64,000 bases of DNA, taken from Selaginella moellendorffii (taxonomy: Eukaryota; Streptophyta; Lycopodiopsida; Selaginellales; Selaginellaceae). Positions 11,790 through 23,030 of the stretch are shown piece after piece. Both the position numbers and the translations under genes were made by a program. The notes under the pieces are model-generated. The model was not told the origin of the DNA. It made no database searches and was given only the letters and a program-made list of their open reading frames with translations. The stretch spans positions 1 through 64,000 of the forward strand of contig NW_003314285.1 of assembly GCF_000143415.4 (NCBI RefSeq). The letters are read 5' to 3'. The first letter of the stretch is position 1. Each line of letters opens with the position of its first letter.

Positions 11790-12560
11790 ATCCTATAGTT
11801 GAGTTGGAGAGGAATCTTAGTAAATCTTGCAATCGGTCATGGAAACACAGTGTTTCTGTACTTAGCATCTTTGATGGCTATGGAAGCGGCATCCAAAGTG
11901 CTTGTGCCTCCTAGGGTCGGGCAAAAAGTCAAAGCTAGGACTCATCCACGTGGCAGCAGCGGAAATGTCATCGACTTCCTACCTCTAGCTGCCCTCTCCA
12001 ATATGGCCCGATCTCCAGCTTGGAATGATGCAGCCCAGCTCCTAGTGCTGTGGGCATGCCTCCCACTGCAGCAGATGCCGATTCTTGGCCTCCCAAGCAG
12101 CATTAACTCCTCAAAACACTCTTCTTGTGCACACTAACTCATTTCTTTCTCTCCCTAGGTGGTGCTTGACACCACAGGGATCATCACACGATCTGGACGT
12201 CTGTTTTAAAAGGAAAAAAAAATGGAGATCTGAATCCTCTAGAAAAAAATGACATACCTCACAAACATTCTACACAACAAAAGCCCAATGTCAAAACCCC
12301 AAGGCATTAGATCCCAATGCTGCCACTGCCACTTGTAACAGACTCTTTCGCCTAGACGATAGTTGAAATCCTGTAGGGGATCAAGACCAACAGGAGATTG
12401 CAGTTGGGAATTTTTGTATCTGTCCGGTATTCACACATAATGTAATGTAATACTAACCCTTTTACACTAGTATATTATGAGATGCTCGTGGCCGTGCTGA
12501 GCGATGTGCGCCATAGGGACCAGGCCGTCTGACAATGAAGAGGTGTTCAAGCTTACAGTG
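11790..12560. other. Unassigned transition segment
   Basis: GC content rises between the AT-rich block and the gene island. A 112-codon frame at 11799-12137 matches no family I recognise and has no plausible splice partner. The stretch 12140-12560 shows nothing identifiable. It may be an old repeat or gene debris. Confidence 0.4.
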
Positions 12561-12567
12561 CCCGAGC

Positions 12568-12715
12568 CAAGAAGGTTTTTAAGTTTTAATGGAGTTAAAG
12601 TGGGCTTCTTCGGTGAGTCAACTTGATGAATTTCTCTCCCTTCTTCGTGGGGATCCCTAGCCACCACACAATTGAAGAACAAGCACTCTAGAAAACCAAA
12701 GAAAGAACATTATAA
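12568..12715 (-). pseudogene. Relic of EPFL first-intron region
   Basis: The + strand aligns with 16450-16605, inside intron 1 and at the exon 1 edge of the EPFL gene. Shared landmarks in order are gttttaagtt, ttcggtgagtcaa / ccgtgagtcaa, cttcttcgtggggat, gaagaacaagc / gaagagcaag, aaaaccaa.gaaag and attataa. No EPFL coding exon was found beside it. Its order next to a SABATH pseudogene suggests the tail of a second EPFL-UGT-SABATH unit. Confidence 0.6.
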
Positions 12716-12840
12716 TTCTAAGGTGGGGTGGGAACGTTATTTACGTTCATCATATATTCCATTAGTTTGTGCTTGAAGCCATCACTTTCGCTGGAGGATC
12801 ACGAATGGCATAGAAAGATTTACGTGAGGTGGAATGAATG

Positions 12841-13751
12841 TTACATAGAGTTGTAAAAATCGTTTACCAGGTCGCCATTGTTTCTGAGATGCCGGGAGAT
12901 GGATTCGTGGGTAATGTTCTTGCAGAAGGAAACTTCAGCAGCAACATAGCTTTGGAGGCTTAGACCGTTGGAAATTGATGGCACTGAACACTTGCCCTGC
13001 TCAAGTGTGAGGATCGCGAATGATTCCCCGGTCTCCACATTTCCTTTTACCACAGTCCTGGAAAACCAAGCCATGCAGAACGTAGCATGAGTTTCGTGAT
13101 CAATCAGTTCCTGCCGTGGAACAAGTTTGTCATGGTTCCAGAAACTATATGCATGCGTACCTCTTGGAGCATATCGTTCCATGCCAGCTCCAACCGTGAA
13201 ACATGCCAGTTCTCGAAGGACGTGAACTCGGGCTGGTGCATCCGTGAGAACAAGCAGAGGATTCCTCCAGGAACAATCTCTTGTGCTCGGCAGGTTAAGA
13301 ACCCGCAAAGATCCTCCATGTGCTTGGGTTCGTTGAATGGACCACACAGATCACTCTCTGGAGTCTAGAGAGAAGACAAATGCCCATTGAAGGAAGATTT
13401 AGATCGAAGGAATGAGCTTGAACGCTCGTAAAAGGATCCAGAGACAGCGGCAGTGAAGCATCGCAGCGATGGCGATGACTGTTCTAGCTGCTGGAACAGC
13501 GTGTTGAAGTCATTGGAGCTCAAGTCCGAGAAGAAGGCTTGGATCTCCGGCTCCATTGCTGAGCATGCTCGAATTGCCTCGGCAACAAGCCCCACTGCAC
13601 GGATTGTGTTGTAGCCAGATGCACATCCCAGATCTAGCCACTTGCTTGGCAGAGTTTTGAGTGTAGCTATCGATTCCACTCCGCCCAGCATTCTAACTTG
13701 CGAGAAGAATGTCCCAAGCTTATAAATCCTGTGAGCGTCGTTGCAATGCAT
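12841..13751 (-). pseudogene. SABATH methyltransferase pseudogene, copy B
   Basis: Second copy of the SABATH carboxyl methyltransferase. From the N-terminal side it shows MLGGVE, then the SAM motif LDLGCASGYNT, EPEIQAFFSDLSSND, later AQEIVPGGI and LELAWNDMLQE in another frame, and the C-terminal AAEVSFCKNIT. Compared with copy A there is a 1-base loss after MLGGV and a deletion of about 85 bases removing the segment before the SAM motif. Further shifts separate the middle and C-terminal parts. It lies 130 bp downstream of the full-length UGT on the same strand. A non-functional gene is the best reading. Confidence 0.75.
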
Positions 13752-13880
13752 TCATATCAAGGACGTCCAAAGTCCTTTGTTCTAACTTGGATGGAATCCT
13801 CCAAAGTGAAGTCTAAGACCATGTGCCCAAGTAAGAAACAAAACCAACCACGTTGGTAGGTGGTGAGGTCATCCCATGCA

Positions 13881-15431
13881 TTATAGGTCACAGTGGAGTT
13901 TCAACGCTTTAGCAAAGTTGACGAGGTTTGCATGCGAAGAACCATTTGGCTGGACGTTTCGTTTGGCTGCATGGCGCAACTCTTTGGCTCTACGTCTCAG
14001 CTCGTCGCCGCTGCAATGGTCTCGTCCCATGACAAACCTCACCATATCCTCGACATGGCTTGCATGGATACCAGCCTCCATGACCTCCTTGATGCGAACT
14101 CCAACTTTGAGAGTGTCAACAACCCAGGCTGTGTTGAAAACTTGCTCGGCAAAACAAGGCAAGCATAACAAGGACTCGAGCGTCGAGTTCCACCCGCAAT
14201 GCGAGAGGAGAGCACCCACGGATTCATGCTCCAGCACCTACGATTGATTGTGCGAAAAACTATCAACCCATGGAGCGAATATCTAGATCATACCTTGACT
14301 TGAGGAGCCCAAGAGATTATCAGCCCCTTCTCGTTCTGCTGTATCCTGGCCGAGAAATCGTTCCTTGCCTGCTCGTCACTGCCTTGGAGAAGATCGAGCC
14401 TGATCACCCACAAGAATGCGTGGCCGCTGTTGGCAAGTCCCTCGTAAACCTGCTGAGCGTCACTGTAAGAGATGGTTGCGACGCTTCCAAAGGAAACGTA
14501 GACCACCGAGCTTGGTGCTTGTTTGTCCAGCCACTCCAAACAGCTCGTGTCTTCGATCCATGGAGACATGCTCAATTGTGTTTCCTCCCCCGTGTCGTCA
14601 AAGTGCAAGGGCCCAACCGCAATACAATTTGGATTCACGTCTCGGGCAGCATCCAAGGGTGCTGCTTCCATCTCCTGGAAGGAATTCACAAACACCCAAA
14701 CGTCATCTTTCATCCTTTCAAAGCGTTGGATTCGGAGTTCAAAGCCTGGATCACACTCGTCCTCGTGCTGGAGTGTGCTCGGGAGGTGACTTGCGCAAAA
14801 AGAAGGAAGCCCAGGCATGAAATCTATTATATCTTTCCTCCCTACAATAAGAACGTAAAAATGAAAAAAGAGAAAAAGGCAAAAAGTAGCTTAGAGGAGG
14901 ACCTTTTGCTGGTAAGATGTGCTTGAGCAAAGGCAAGTGGAAGCAAAGGAGAAGACAGGCAGCGGACGACGTCCACAGTAGTGCCCGAGCGATTCCAAGG
15001 TTGTGACAGAATTCCTGGCTCCACCCAATAAACGCATCAAAGAGTACGCATGTCACTGGAGGGCGACGGGGATCGCTAGCCATGCCCATCACCAATTGCT
15101 CCAGATCCTGTTTCATCCCCTCCATGGAATTGAGAAACATCTGGAGGTTGTTCCCCAGCCGATGCTTTGGGAGACAATCGTCTGGAATGCTCACAAACCT
15201 GTAGGCGAGCTATAAGTCTCCTCGCTAAGGAAACTTGGGCTCATACCTGAAAGAATCATCCCCCACGGCAGTGGATTTCTTGAACTCCTGCTCGTGGCGG
15301 CTGCGAGTGTTGATGAAGGTTATGATGAATCCCATTGAAGCGAGCTTGCGGCACAGTAGTATCATCGGATTAATGTGACCTTGGGCAGGAAATGGAAACG
15401 CTAAAACATGAGGCGGCGCCATTCTGCTCAT
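13881..15431 (-). CDS. Family-1 UDP-glycosyltransferase, four exons, PSPG box shortened
   Basis: Predicted exons (minus): 15431-15247, 15198-14903, 14841-14294, 14237-13881; introns of 48, 61 and 56 bp; 461 residues, normal for plant UGTs. Such enzymes transfer sugar from UDP-sugar to small hydrophobic acceptors in the cytosol. The catalytic His is at residue 19 (FPAQGHINP) and the likely partner Asp at 116 (VLFDAF). The PSPG box runs from W338 (WAPQVK) through HCGWNS (356-361) to EQ (374-375): 38 residues instead of the usual 44, because six residues after LES, where GVPM normally lies, are missing in frame. The enzyme may therefore be impaired despite an open frame. The second Met (residue 4) is an alternative start. 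Acceptor unknown. Confidence 0.85.
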
Positions 15432-15817
15432 CTAGGGTACACATTCCATGGTCTTATCTTTCGTCGACTATGGTTGACTTTGAAGGATTCGTTGTCCAAG
15501 TCATGTTCTTATTTTAGGTAAGTCTAATGTATCAACAAGTTGGTCAAGTTATTCAAATCTCTTGCTGGATTTTGTGGCGGTGGTGCTTGTTCCTCACTGA
15601 TGTAACTCTTTTCTAATACAATCTCTTCGCTTTCTTATATATTGCTGGAACTAGCTAGCTCGAAGAAAAAGAAAAAAAAAAAGCACGGTTTCACGACAAC
15701 CAAGTGCTAAAACTCTCGATGCTCAGAGTGATCTCAAGACCAAAAACGTGTGAGAGGGGAGAAAGGAGAGCGAGGATAACTTAGAAGTGTATGATCACCT
15801 GGCGATGATGTTACTGA

Positions 15818-16762
15818 TCATGGCATGAACAACTTGTTGCCACACTTGCACCGCCAAGCCTCGGGGTAGTACTCGGCGGTCTTGACGAGACCCGGCTGGA
15901 TTGGAACATGAACAGGCCTGCAAGGATAGCATCTCCCACACTTTGACGTGCATTGGGGTGGCGACGATCCAGGCCCGCTCAAGCTCCTCCTCACCAGGCT
16001 GCTGCTGGATCGAAGCTCCTCCAATTGCAAGGGCGAGTAATCGGCTACCCAGCTTTGTTGATCCACACTTTGTTGATCATCGCCCATCTGATAGAAATGA
16101 TCATTTGCATAAGTATCATTTCTAAGACTACAGATGGGAGAAAAGGAGAGAAATTTTTTGCAGTACCTGATCGAGCTGCTGCCGTTTTGTGGACAGTGAT
16201 AAAGCTGCGTCTTTGCTTTCATGGACACCTGCAGATTTGAAAGATTTGATAATTAGTAAAGGCCTGGCCGGGTTTAAGAATTTTTGGAAGCTGTCGTGTT
16301 CGAGGACAGGGACAGCGCAAGGAGGACGTTTGTGGAGCTCACGCAAAACCATCCATGGGGTAATAAATCTATCTATCTATCTATCGATCTATATCCAGGT
16401 CTATGCAGCAAGCAAATCATGCGAGATCGAGCACGCATTCATTCATCCAATCAAAGTTTTAAGTTTAAAGCGAGCTTCTTTCCGTGAGTCAATTCCTCTC
16501 ACTCTCTCACTCTTCTTCGTGGGGATTCCTTTCACTCGCAGCATAGATTTGGAGAGCCACACGACACAAGCGAAGAGCAAGAAAACCAAGGAAAGTATTA
16601 TAACGTACCGGTACTCAGTCGCTCCGCTTGAGTTCTGCCAGCGCTGGATGAGTGCAAGCATCTTGAAGCGAGGAGGATGGCAAGTACCAAGTAAACTAAA
16701 CTGCGAGCTCCTCCTCTTCTTCTACTGCAGCAATGCTCTAAGCTCCAAAACGATCGTTTCAT
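15818..16762 (-). CDS. EPFL secreted cysteine-rich peptide (EPFL4/5/6, CHALLAH-like)
   Basis: Predicted exons (minus): 16762-16609, 16228-16167, 16087-15818; 161 residues. A signal peptide is clear in exon 1 (SLVYLVLAILLASRCLHSS, about residues 21-39). The mature C-terminal domain begins around GPGSSPPQC and has six cysteines at 118, 122, 125, 128, 152 and 154, with the family hallmarks KCGRC, PVHVPIQPGL and EYYPEAWRCKCGNKLFMP. In angiosperms such peptides bind ERECTA-family receptors and modulate stomatal patterning and stem growth; EPFL4/5/6 is the closest subgroup. RR at 105-106 may be a processing site. A competing start at 16661 would miss the signal peptide and break the exon phase. Neighbour UGT is head-to-tail 386 bp downstream. 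Confidence 0.88.
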
Positions 16763-19700
16763 AGCTGCTTATTATATCAATCCCACTACCGTCCCTTCAA
16801 ACTGAAGAACTCCCTTGGGTGAAGAAGAACTCCAGCTACATTCCCTCCCGGAGGCTAGGCTTGGATCTTGGGGATGTGCTGTTTGTGGAGAGATGGTTTA
16901 TACAATGTTTTTTTCCTTTCTTTTTTCTCCAATCTGTTAAAAACTGCTCGAGACTTTCTGTTTCATCCGTGCTTTTGAGCTGACGCTTTGCGAGGAAACG
17001 AATCACCTGTGGTCGTATAGCTCTTTCTTACCGCCACCAAGCCCAGAGAGAGAGAGAGAGAGAGAGAGAGATCGATCCCGCGATACCCGAAGCAGCTTTG
17101 ACTCGGGCTTTGACTGGCCACTCCAAGTCCAAGGCTTCTTCTTTTGGACAAAGGCGTGCTGCTTGACTGCGAGAAAAAGAAATCTATATGATTTCATCCA
17201 TCCAGCCGAGACACCCACCGTCTTTACTCCACCAATGTACTACTGGCTGTGTGATCAGAGGCCCGGAAGATTTATACATCGATCCAAGACGAGAGCGAGA
17301 GCGAGAGAGAGATTGAATGGAAGAAGAAGAAGAAAAGAGTTACTCTAGGGACAGACCAAAACGAGGAAGAACAATGAATGACGAGAGAGCTCCTGCCAAT
17401 GCTGCTGGCCAAGGAAAGAAAAAAAGAAAAGAATGGGAAGAAACCACTGCAGCCGGACTGGTGCTGCCCCCTTCTCGGCGCTCGCTTGTGTACTCCTCGT
17501 AATCAACGTAGCATGGTCTTTAGTCTTGGCACCAGTGTGTCTTGGAGATGATAAACAAAACCAAGCCCTGGAAAGGATGGAATGCGAGCGCGCAAGCACG
17601 AGAGGAAACTATACTGCCTCGCACAGGACGTCCCGAATAAATGTAGATGGACATTCAAAGCAAGAGTATTTGTGTGTGTGGTTGCTGCTGGGAGAATAAG
17701 AAGAAGAATCGAGTAATAATAAAAAGGTAAAAAATATGAGCTCCGATCAGATGAGCAGTGGAATATAGAGTGACTTGACTTGTGAGGGGGGAGGAACAAG
17801 AACTCTCCTCCCTCTAAAAACTGGAGCGAGTGATCATCGATGAATCAAGGCAACCTTGAAGCCGTGGTTCCACTGGCAGAAAGAAAAAACAAATCTCGTT
17901 AGAAGAAACTGAGTTCCTCTAACTCTCCTCTTTCTTTTTTCAACACTCTTTCTTTACCTTCTTGCTTTCTTTCTTCTTCCTTACAACAAGTAACAGAGGC
18001 TGGAGCAGCAGGAGCAGCAGGAGCAGCAGCAGCAGCAGCGGCAGAGCCAGCATCAAACCAGCAGAGCTACCATTTGTTTAAAAGAAAGAAAAAACTTTCT
18101 TTTCGTTCTTTCTCTTCGCTCCCCCTTCTCCAAAAAAAATACCACCACCCAACAGCGAAGAAAACAAACTGGCACACTGCAAAGAGAGCAAAGAGAGCAA
18201 GACTATTGTGTTCAAAGCAGCAAGAGGTGCTACAACTATATACTAGTCCCAAGCTTGAGAATCGGGGGATTTTGTTTATTACAAAAATCCACGTCTTATC
18301 TCCAGGTAAGATTCAGAGAACATCTCAAACAAGGTGCCAACTTTAACTATTTTAACCTCGTAGCTAAAGTTGACGGACAATGGATGTGTAAGGGCCAATG
18401 GCACGGCACATGTCCAAGGGTCCCGCAAAATGCCTCTTCACTGTCTTGTCTCTCTGCTCCGCCAGTTCTCCTGTCGTGTGTGTGCGTGCGCCTGAAAGTG
18501 CCACGACTGGGCATTTGTTTTTAACCCCGCTTGTGTGTACGGCAGTGGCAATTCTTCCACTTTTTTTTCTTTAACGCAGAGGTCTAAGGGAGCTTTCAAC
18601 GCAGACCAAAATGCCCAAATGCCCAACAGAAGGGAAGGAGCCTTTACTTTCCACTTACCTTGACTGCCACAGTCTTGAGTTTCTTTTTCAAGTCTCTCTT
18701 TTTTTTCTGAAGAGAAATTAATTGCACTTGTCAGGACCTATGTAGAGGCTTCCAAATAGTGTGTATGATCGAGTTCGGCGTCGACAGCTACAGTTTCTAC
18801 AGTAGAAATATACCCGCCTCCTCCTGAAATCTTACCAGCTTTACTCCAGTCTCCTGTCCATTTCGGTGGTCATTTGTTCCTTGTCGGGCCGGCCGCATTC
18901 ATCCGGCCGTCCATCTGCTCTTTGTTTCTTAGGGCAAAGTGTCCCGGAGAGCTTTCTCTTTCAGATGTTGGTGCAAGCAACTGAGCTATCAAAAGTGGTA
19001 TAGCTTCAAGAGAGCTATCGTTGCCTTCAATTCTATAGGAGCGACAGTACTTAGTTGCAGTGCTGCTGCTGCTGGGCTCTCTTTTGTTTGAATAGAGTGG
19101 AGTATGTTTTTTGTTCTTTCTTGGATGCCAATATAGCTCACTATGATGAGCTTTTGTTGCAGCAGCCGAGGATTGGATGGAACACAAAGAACTGCTTAAG
19201 TTATCATGATCGTCACCTCCTCTCCATCCCCAAAGCTCTCAATCAGGTTTGTAAACGCACACATTTTGCGGCCAGGAATCTAGCAGAAGCAAGAAACTCC
19301 ACTTCTCCGTGACACTTGTAATTACTGCAAAGAGGATCTCTCCAAGTACAGTTCTAACGCTGTTGCCTTGCCTGACGATATTTCATGTGCGGGATTATAT
19401 AATGCCACCACCTCCACGCAAAGGATGCTATGTGCTATACTGACAACCTATGAACGTCAAGATCTGCTTTTAGCTTTGGTAATGTATGCATATCGTTGTT
19501 GGGGTGAACGAGCTCCGTGAAAACATCGATTGATCCATGCAAGTTTTCCCGTTTGGAGCATGGTCCGATGGATCATGATCTCGTTTTTAAAAGCGGCAAG
19601 CTCAAGCAAATATTCCAACAAGAACCATGGTTGCATGGGCTCAGAGTTTGAAAAGAGGGAAAAGACGGTGTGATCCCAAGGCGTGTGTGCACAGAGATCT

Positions 19701-20917
19701 TCGGCCTTGTGTTCCACAGCTGCATGAAAACAAATGCCCCAGATTCCGAGGCCTGAGACAGGCCATGTGCCAGGACGAGATCACAGCCATGCACGCATTC
19801 CGAATCCGTCGGCGATTCCGAAACAGAATCCATCTCTCCGCGCCACCCCCGTCGTCACCCCACGTAACGCAGCCCTCCCTTTCGTACGGACGTGGCTGCC
19901 AAAGTCAACTGGGTTCATTTATGAAGATTTTGGGGTCACTTTTCGATGTTACTTGCTTGCATTGCAATGCGAATGCGATGCCTGGGACGGGCTGTGCCAC
20001 TTTTGAGTGACAATCGTAGCTAGCGGTTCAAGGGCGAATCTTGTCTCTTTTCCGTGGATTTGATTCGAAGTTTGATCGCTCCAATCCTTTCTATCACTTC
20101 GTGAGAGGAAGCTGAAAAAGCATGGACCGGAGTGATCTTATCTTTGGTTCTCTTGTCAACTTTGCGATATTATTTCGGGTCCGATTTGACCGATCCCATT
20201 ATCTTTTTGACCGATCCCATTTTTTTGGTGTTGCCACCAGCCAGACATTATCCTATGTGCTGTAAGAGGAGCGCGCTTTCTTTTCAGGTGGGCTTTGCTT
20301 GGGGAACAACGTTGTTGGCCATGCAGAGCAGGCCAAAGTTTTTTATTTCCTTTTCCTCCTCTAAACAATTGGGCAGCGATCTTCAAGTGAAAAATCTAAG
20401 AATGTTGGTTCCAGATAGTCGAAGAGGCGAACACTAGCAATCGATCAATCACCCAGTTGTTTTGTCTCCACTCCATGATGCAAATGCGAGACAAACAAAA
20501 AGCAAACGCCCATGCTGGGACAAGACAGCAAACAAGAAAACGAAGCAGCACCTTTTTCCTCGTGTGTTATAAGTGATGGAAGAGAAACCTTTGAAGAAAG
20601 TGGTGACAAAACCTCTTTATCTGGGTGGGACATAGCTGGATCCAAAGCCTGGCTCCAAGGAAGATAGCTCTTTTATTTTGTCACCCGGCTTCCCCCAAAG
20701 TATAATCTAGCTATAGCCCCGAAACCATCCACAGTAAGTAGCAGCCAAACTAAAACTTGCAAAAGGGAAATCTTCTCTCTGGCATCCTCGAGGCTGTGCT
20801 TGCTTTGCAGCAAAACCTTTCTTTCCTCTGGGAGCTCATACACTTCGCACACAAACGCTTCCATCGGGTTCTTGGTTCTTCGACTTCTTCTTGTTGGTGC
20901 TGATGATCAATCACCAG
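16763..20917. other. Intergenic, no gene recognised
   Basis: About 4.1 kb of island-type composition between the EPFL start and the LUC7 stop. It contains only short frames on both strands with no recognisable domain, plus simple repeats: (AG)13 at 17045-17070, GAA/GAG-rich sequence near 17290-17345 and a CAG-rich tract at about 18003-18045. Part may be EPFL promoter and 5' leader. A 13-base direct repeat (gaccgatcccatt) occurs near 20189 and 20209. No tRNA or conserved miRNA precursor was recognised. Confidence 0.5.
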
Positions 20918-22680
20918 CTAACTGCGTTCCCTGCTGCGCTCTCTACTCCTGCTCTTGCTCCTCTTCCTCGATTCACTCCTCCACTCTCTACTGCGGTGCC
21001 TGTCACCGTCCCTGTTCCTCTCCCGGTCGCCGTGGTGACCCCTGTTCCTGTTAAATCCCCCGTGGTGCCTTCGGTCACTGTTCTGTCTCTTGTACTTATC
21101 AGACCTGAAAACACGACAGACCATCTCTGTCAGCGCATTTTCGACAACAAGGTGGAAAACAGTAAATAGTTACCTCCACTCGTTGCCTTTGCCACCCTGG
21201 TATGCACCATTCTGCAGGTGAAATGCAGCATACACGGAGTCAGAGGGGAGAAAGATATTCACCAATGGAACTTTTACCTTTTGAGTGGGAGAGTCTTTCA
21301 AGTCCAGCTTCTCTTCGACAGAGCTCTCTTGCATCCTTTCTTTCTTTTTGGCCTCGAGCTCTTCGTCACGTTTTCTCCTTAACTCCTCCAGAGTGTTTCT
21401 TATTTTCAGATACCCCTGCGAACAAGAACGAGTGACGATATTAGCCGAACGTTCTAGCAATCACAAAAATTGCGGGGAGGAAAACAAAGAAAAATCAGTT
21501 ACCACATGCTGCCTGCCCTCCAAATGGCTTGCAAGTCTCTTTTCAGTGTCTGTTGAGGCCTGCATTGCACCACATATTTCACATACTTGCATTCTTTTTT
21601 CTTTCTCTAAAATAGTTCCGTACTCTGGCATAATTGCACGCATAATCAACTCCTTCTCCCTATTCAATATTTCAACCTGCGAGGAGCAAGAAAAATTCAG
21701 ATACAATACCAGAGGCGAAGTCATACGGCTAGCTACAAACGACAATAAACAGACCAGAGGGTTCAATGAGGGACAAGATCGCCTGAAACAAACTACAAGC
21801 TTAATGGTCACAACATAGGTACCTCAAGCAATCAGTTAGCTGCTGTAGCTAAAAAATCATGCCTGGTGTCAGAAAGATCAAGATCAGCAATCTCGGGTCA
21901 ATAGAAAACCCACATCAATACCTTCTACGGGCTTAGAAGTTTTAGACTTCCTCTACAAATGAAGAGGAACTACCCTGGCATGCAGATTACGGGACCTTAA
22001 TTAGCACAATCAGGAGAAAGAGCCTATCAGACCTCAAACAGCAGGGAGCTGCATTCCACGAAGGAAAGAACTTTCTTTTACCTTTTCCATGGTAGCTTGC
22101 GCCTGATCGACCATACCCTCTTCTCCCTCTTTCTCGGCCCTTTTGAGAAGAGCCTGGACTTCCAACGAAATTGCACTGATTTTCTCTGTTCCACCTTTGT
22201 TCTGTTCCATAACGGGAACTTCCTTCTCCAACCTCTCATAACATCTTCGTATCTTCCTGTAGCGCCAGGCAACAATTTTCAACACTTCCTTCAAAACAAT
22301 GAAAAGAAAAGACAAACCTTTCGAGATCGGAGATCAGGCGCTCGAGATACCTCAAGAACTCCATCTCGTACTGAGCCACTTTGTTCGATTTCCGAAATGG
22401 CTCGCGCAGCGCATCGTCGTGAACCTTCCCGCACGGCCCCAAATCACTCTTGGTATTGGGAAAAAGATCGTGCGGGCAGAAAGAAACCAGATGATAGTGG
22501 CAGACCTGCAAGAAAAAGAAGAATGCGCCAAAATTTCTCATCCATTCGCCCCGAAATCCAAACCCTAAGCAAAAATCACACCTGGGCATCATCGAAGCGC
22601 AAGCGGCTCTGCCGCTTCTGGCCCAGCGGCAAATCCCGGTCCTTGCCCATGAGCTCGTCCAGCAGCGCCTTGGGATCCAT
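20918..22680 (-). CDS. LUC7-like U1 snRNP-associated splicing factor
   Basis: Predicted exons (minus): 22680-22582, 22505-22318, 22256-22082, 21676-21503, 21415-21278, 21211-21174, 21104-20918; 332 residues. Luc7 proteins sit in the U1 snRNP and stabilise 5' splice-site recognition in the nucleus. The N-terminus has the family start MDPKALLDELMGKDRDLP. Zinc finger 1 has C35 and C43 (VCHYHLVSFCPHDLFPNTK) and zinc finger 2 has C186, C189, H205, H211 (VCEICGAMQ..HLEGRQH). Between them lies a helical/coiled region (about 85-170). The tail from about residue 272 is Arg/Ser/Asp-rich, ending in RS dipeptides. All junctions keep frame. It starts 350 bp from the divergent pectinesterase gene. Confidence 0.93.
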
Positions 22681-23030
22681 CGCGCCAAGAAACCAAGCCT
22701 TCCTTCTTGCCCTAAACAAGCAGCGTTCTAGGGCGGCAAATAACGCCCGGGTTCGAAACTAACTAACTATATATGTCCTTGGCGGGAATCGAACTCCTCT
22801 CTTCTGGCTGGAAAAAAGGGTAAAAACAATTGTTTCTTTTACCGTTATGGTAACTCTCATAAAGCTCGAGTCAACCGATCACACACACAGCGGAGCTCGT
22901 GATCATCACTTTAATATGAGGCAAGAACACTTTCCTTTCGCTCTTTCCATGAATTTCTTGGTCGCTGGGACAAATTCTTCGTGCATGATCGCGTCGTCCG
23001 GAACCAGAATTAGAGCGCTGGAATTGGAGG
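22681..23030. promoter_or_regulatory. Divergent promoter between LUC7-like and pectinesterase genes
   Basis: The 350 bp between the two head-to-head start codons must hold both promoters and leaders. A tatata stretch lies at about 22770. A box-B-like motif (complement of gggaatcgaactc, about 22783-22795) is present, but no tRNA folds around it. No other element can be assigned by eye. Confidence 0.5.

Larger units (their letters stand above)
1870..11790. other. AT-rich, CpG-poor repeat block
   Basis: About 10 kb of AT-rich sequence with very few CpG dinucleotides and only short chance reading frames. Recognised contents are listed separately: a dispersed AT-rich repeat, adjacent hairpins, a decayed UGT fragment, a GA microsatellite, a Ty3/gypsy remnant and small direct repeats. 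The remainder (for example 2470-2890, 2960-3800, 4480-5590, 7450-8390 and 9750-11790) shows no recognisable gene. The CpG scarcity fits long-term cytosine methylation and deamination of silenced repeats (inference). Confidence 0.7.

Noticed and set aside
11799-12137. 112-codon frame as a gene
   Set aside because: No recognisable domain, no splice partners and location at a repeat border; left as unassigned.
16443-16661. Hydrophobic minus frame from 16661 as the EPFL first exon
   Set aside because: Its hydrophobic part lies after a strong gtacgt donor, so it is intron; the ATG at 16762 gives a proper signal peptide and correct phase.
19710-19735. Partial match to miR396 (ttccacagct)
   Set aside because: Only the first ten bases match and no precursor stem is apparent.
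22749-22800. Possible tRNA in the LUC7/pectinesterase spacer
   Set aside because: Box-B-like words are present, but the T-stem does not pair and no D or anticodon arm exists.
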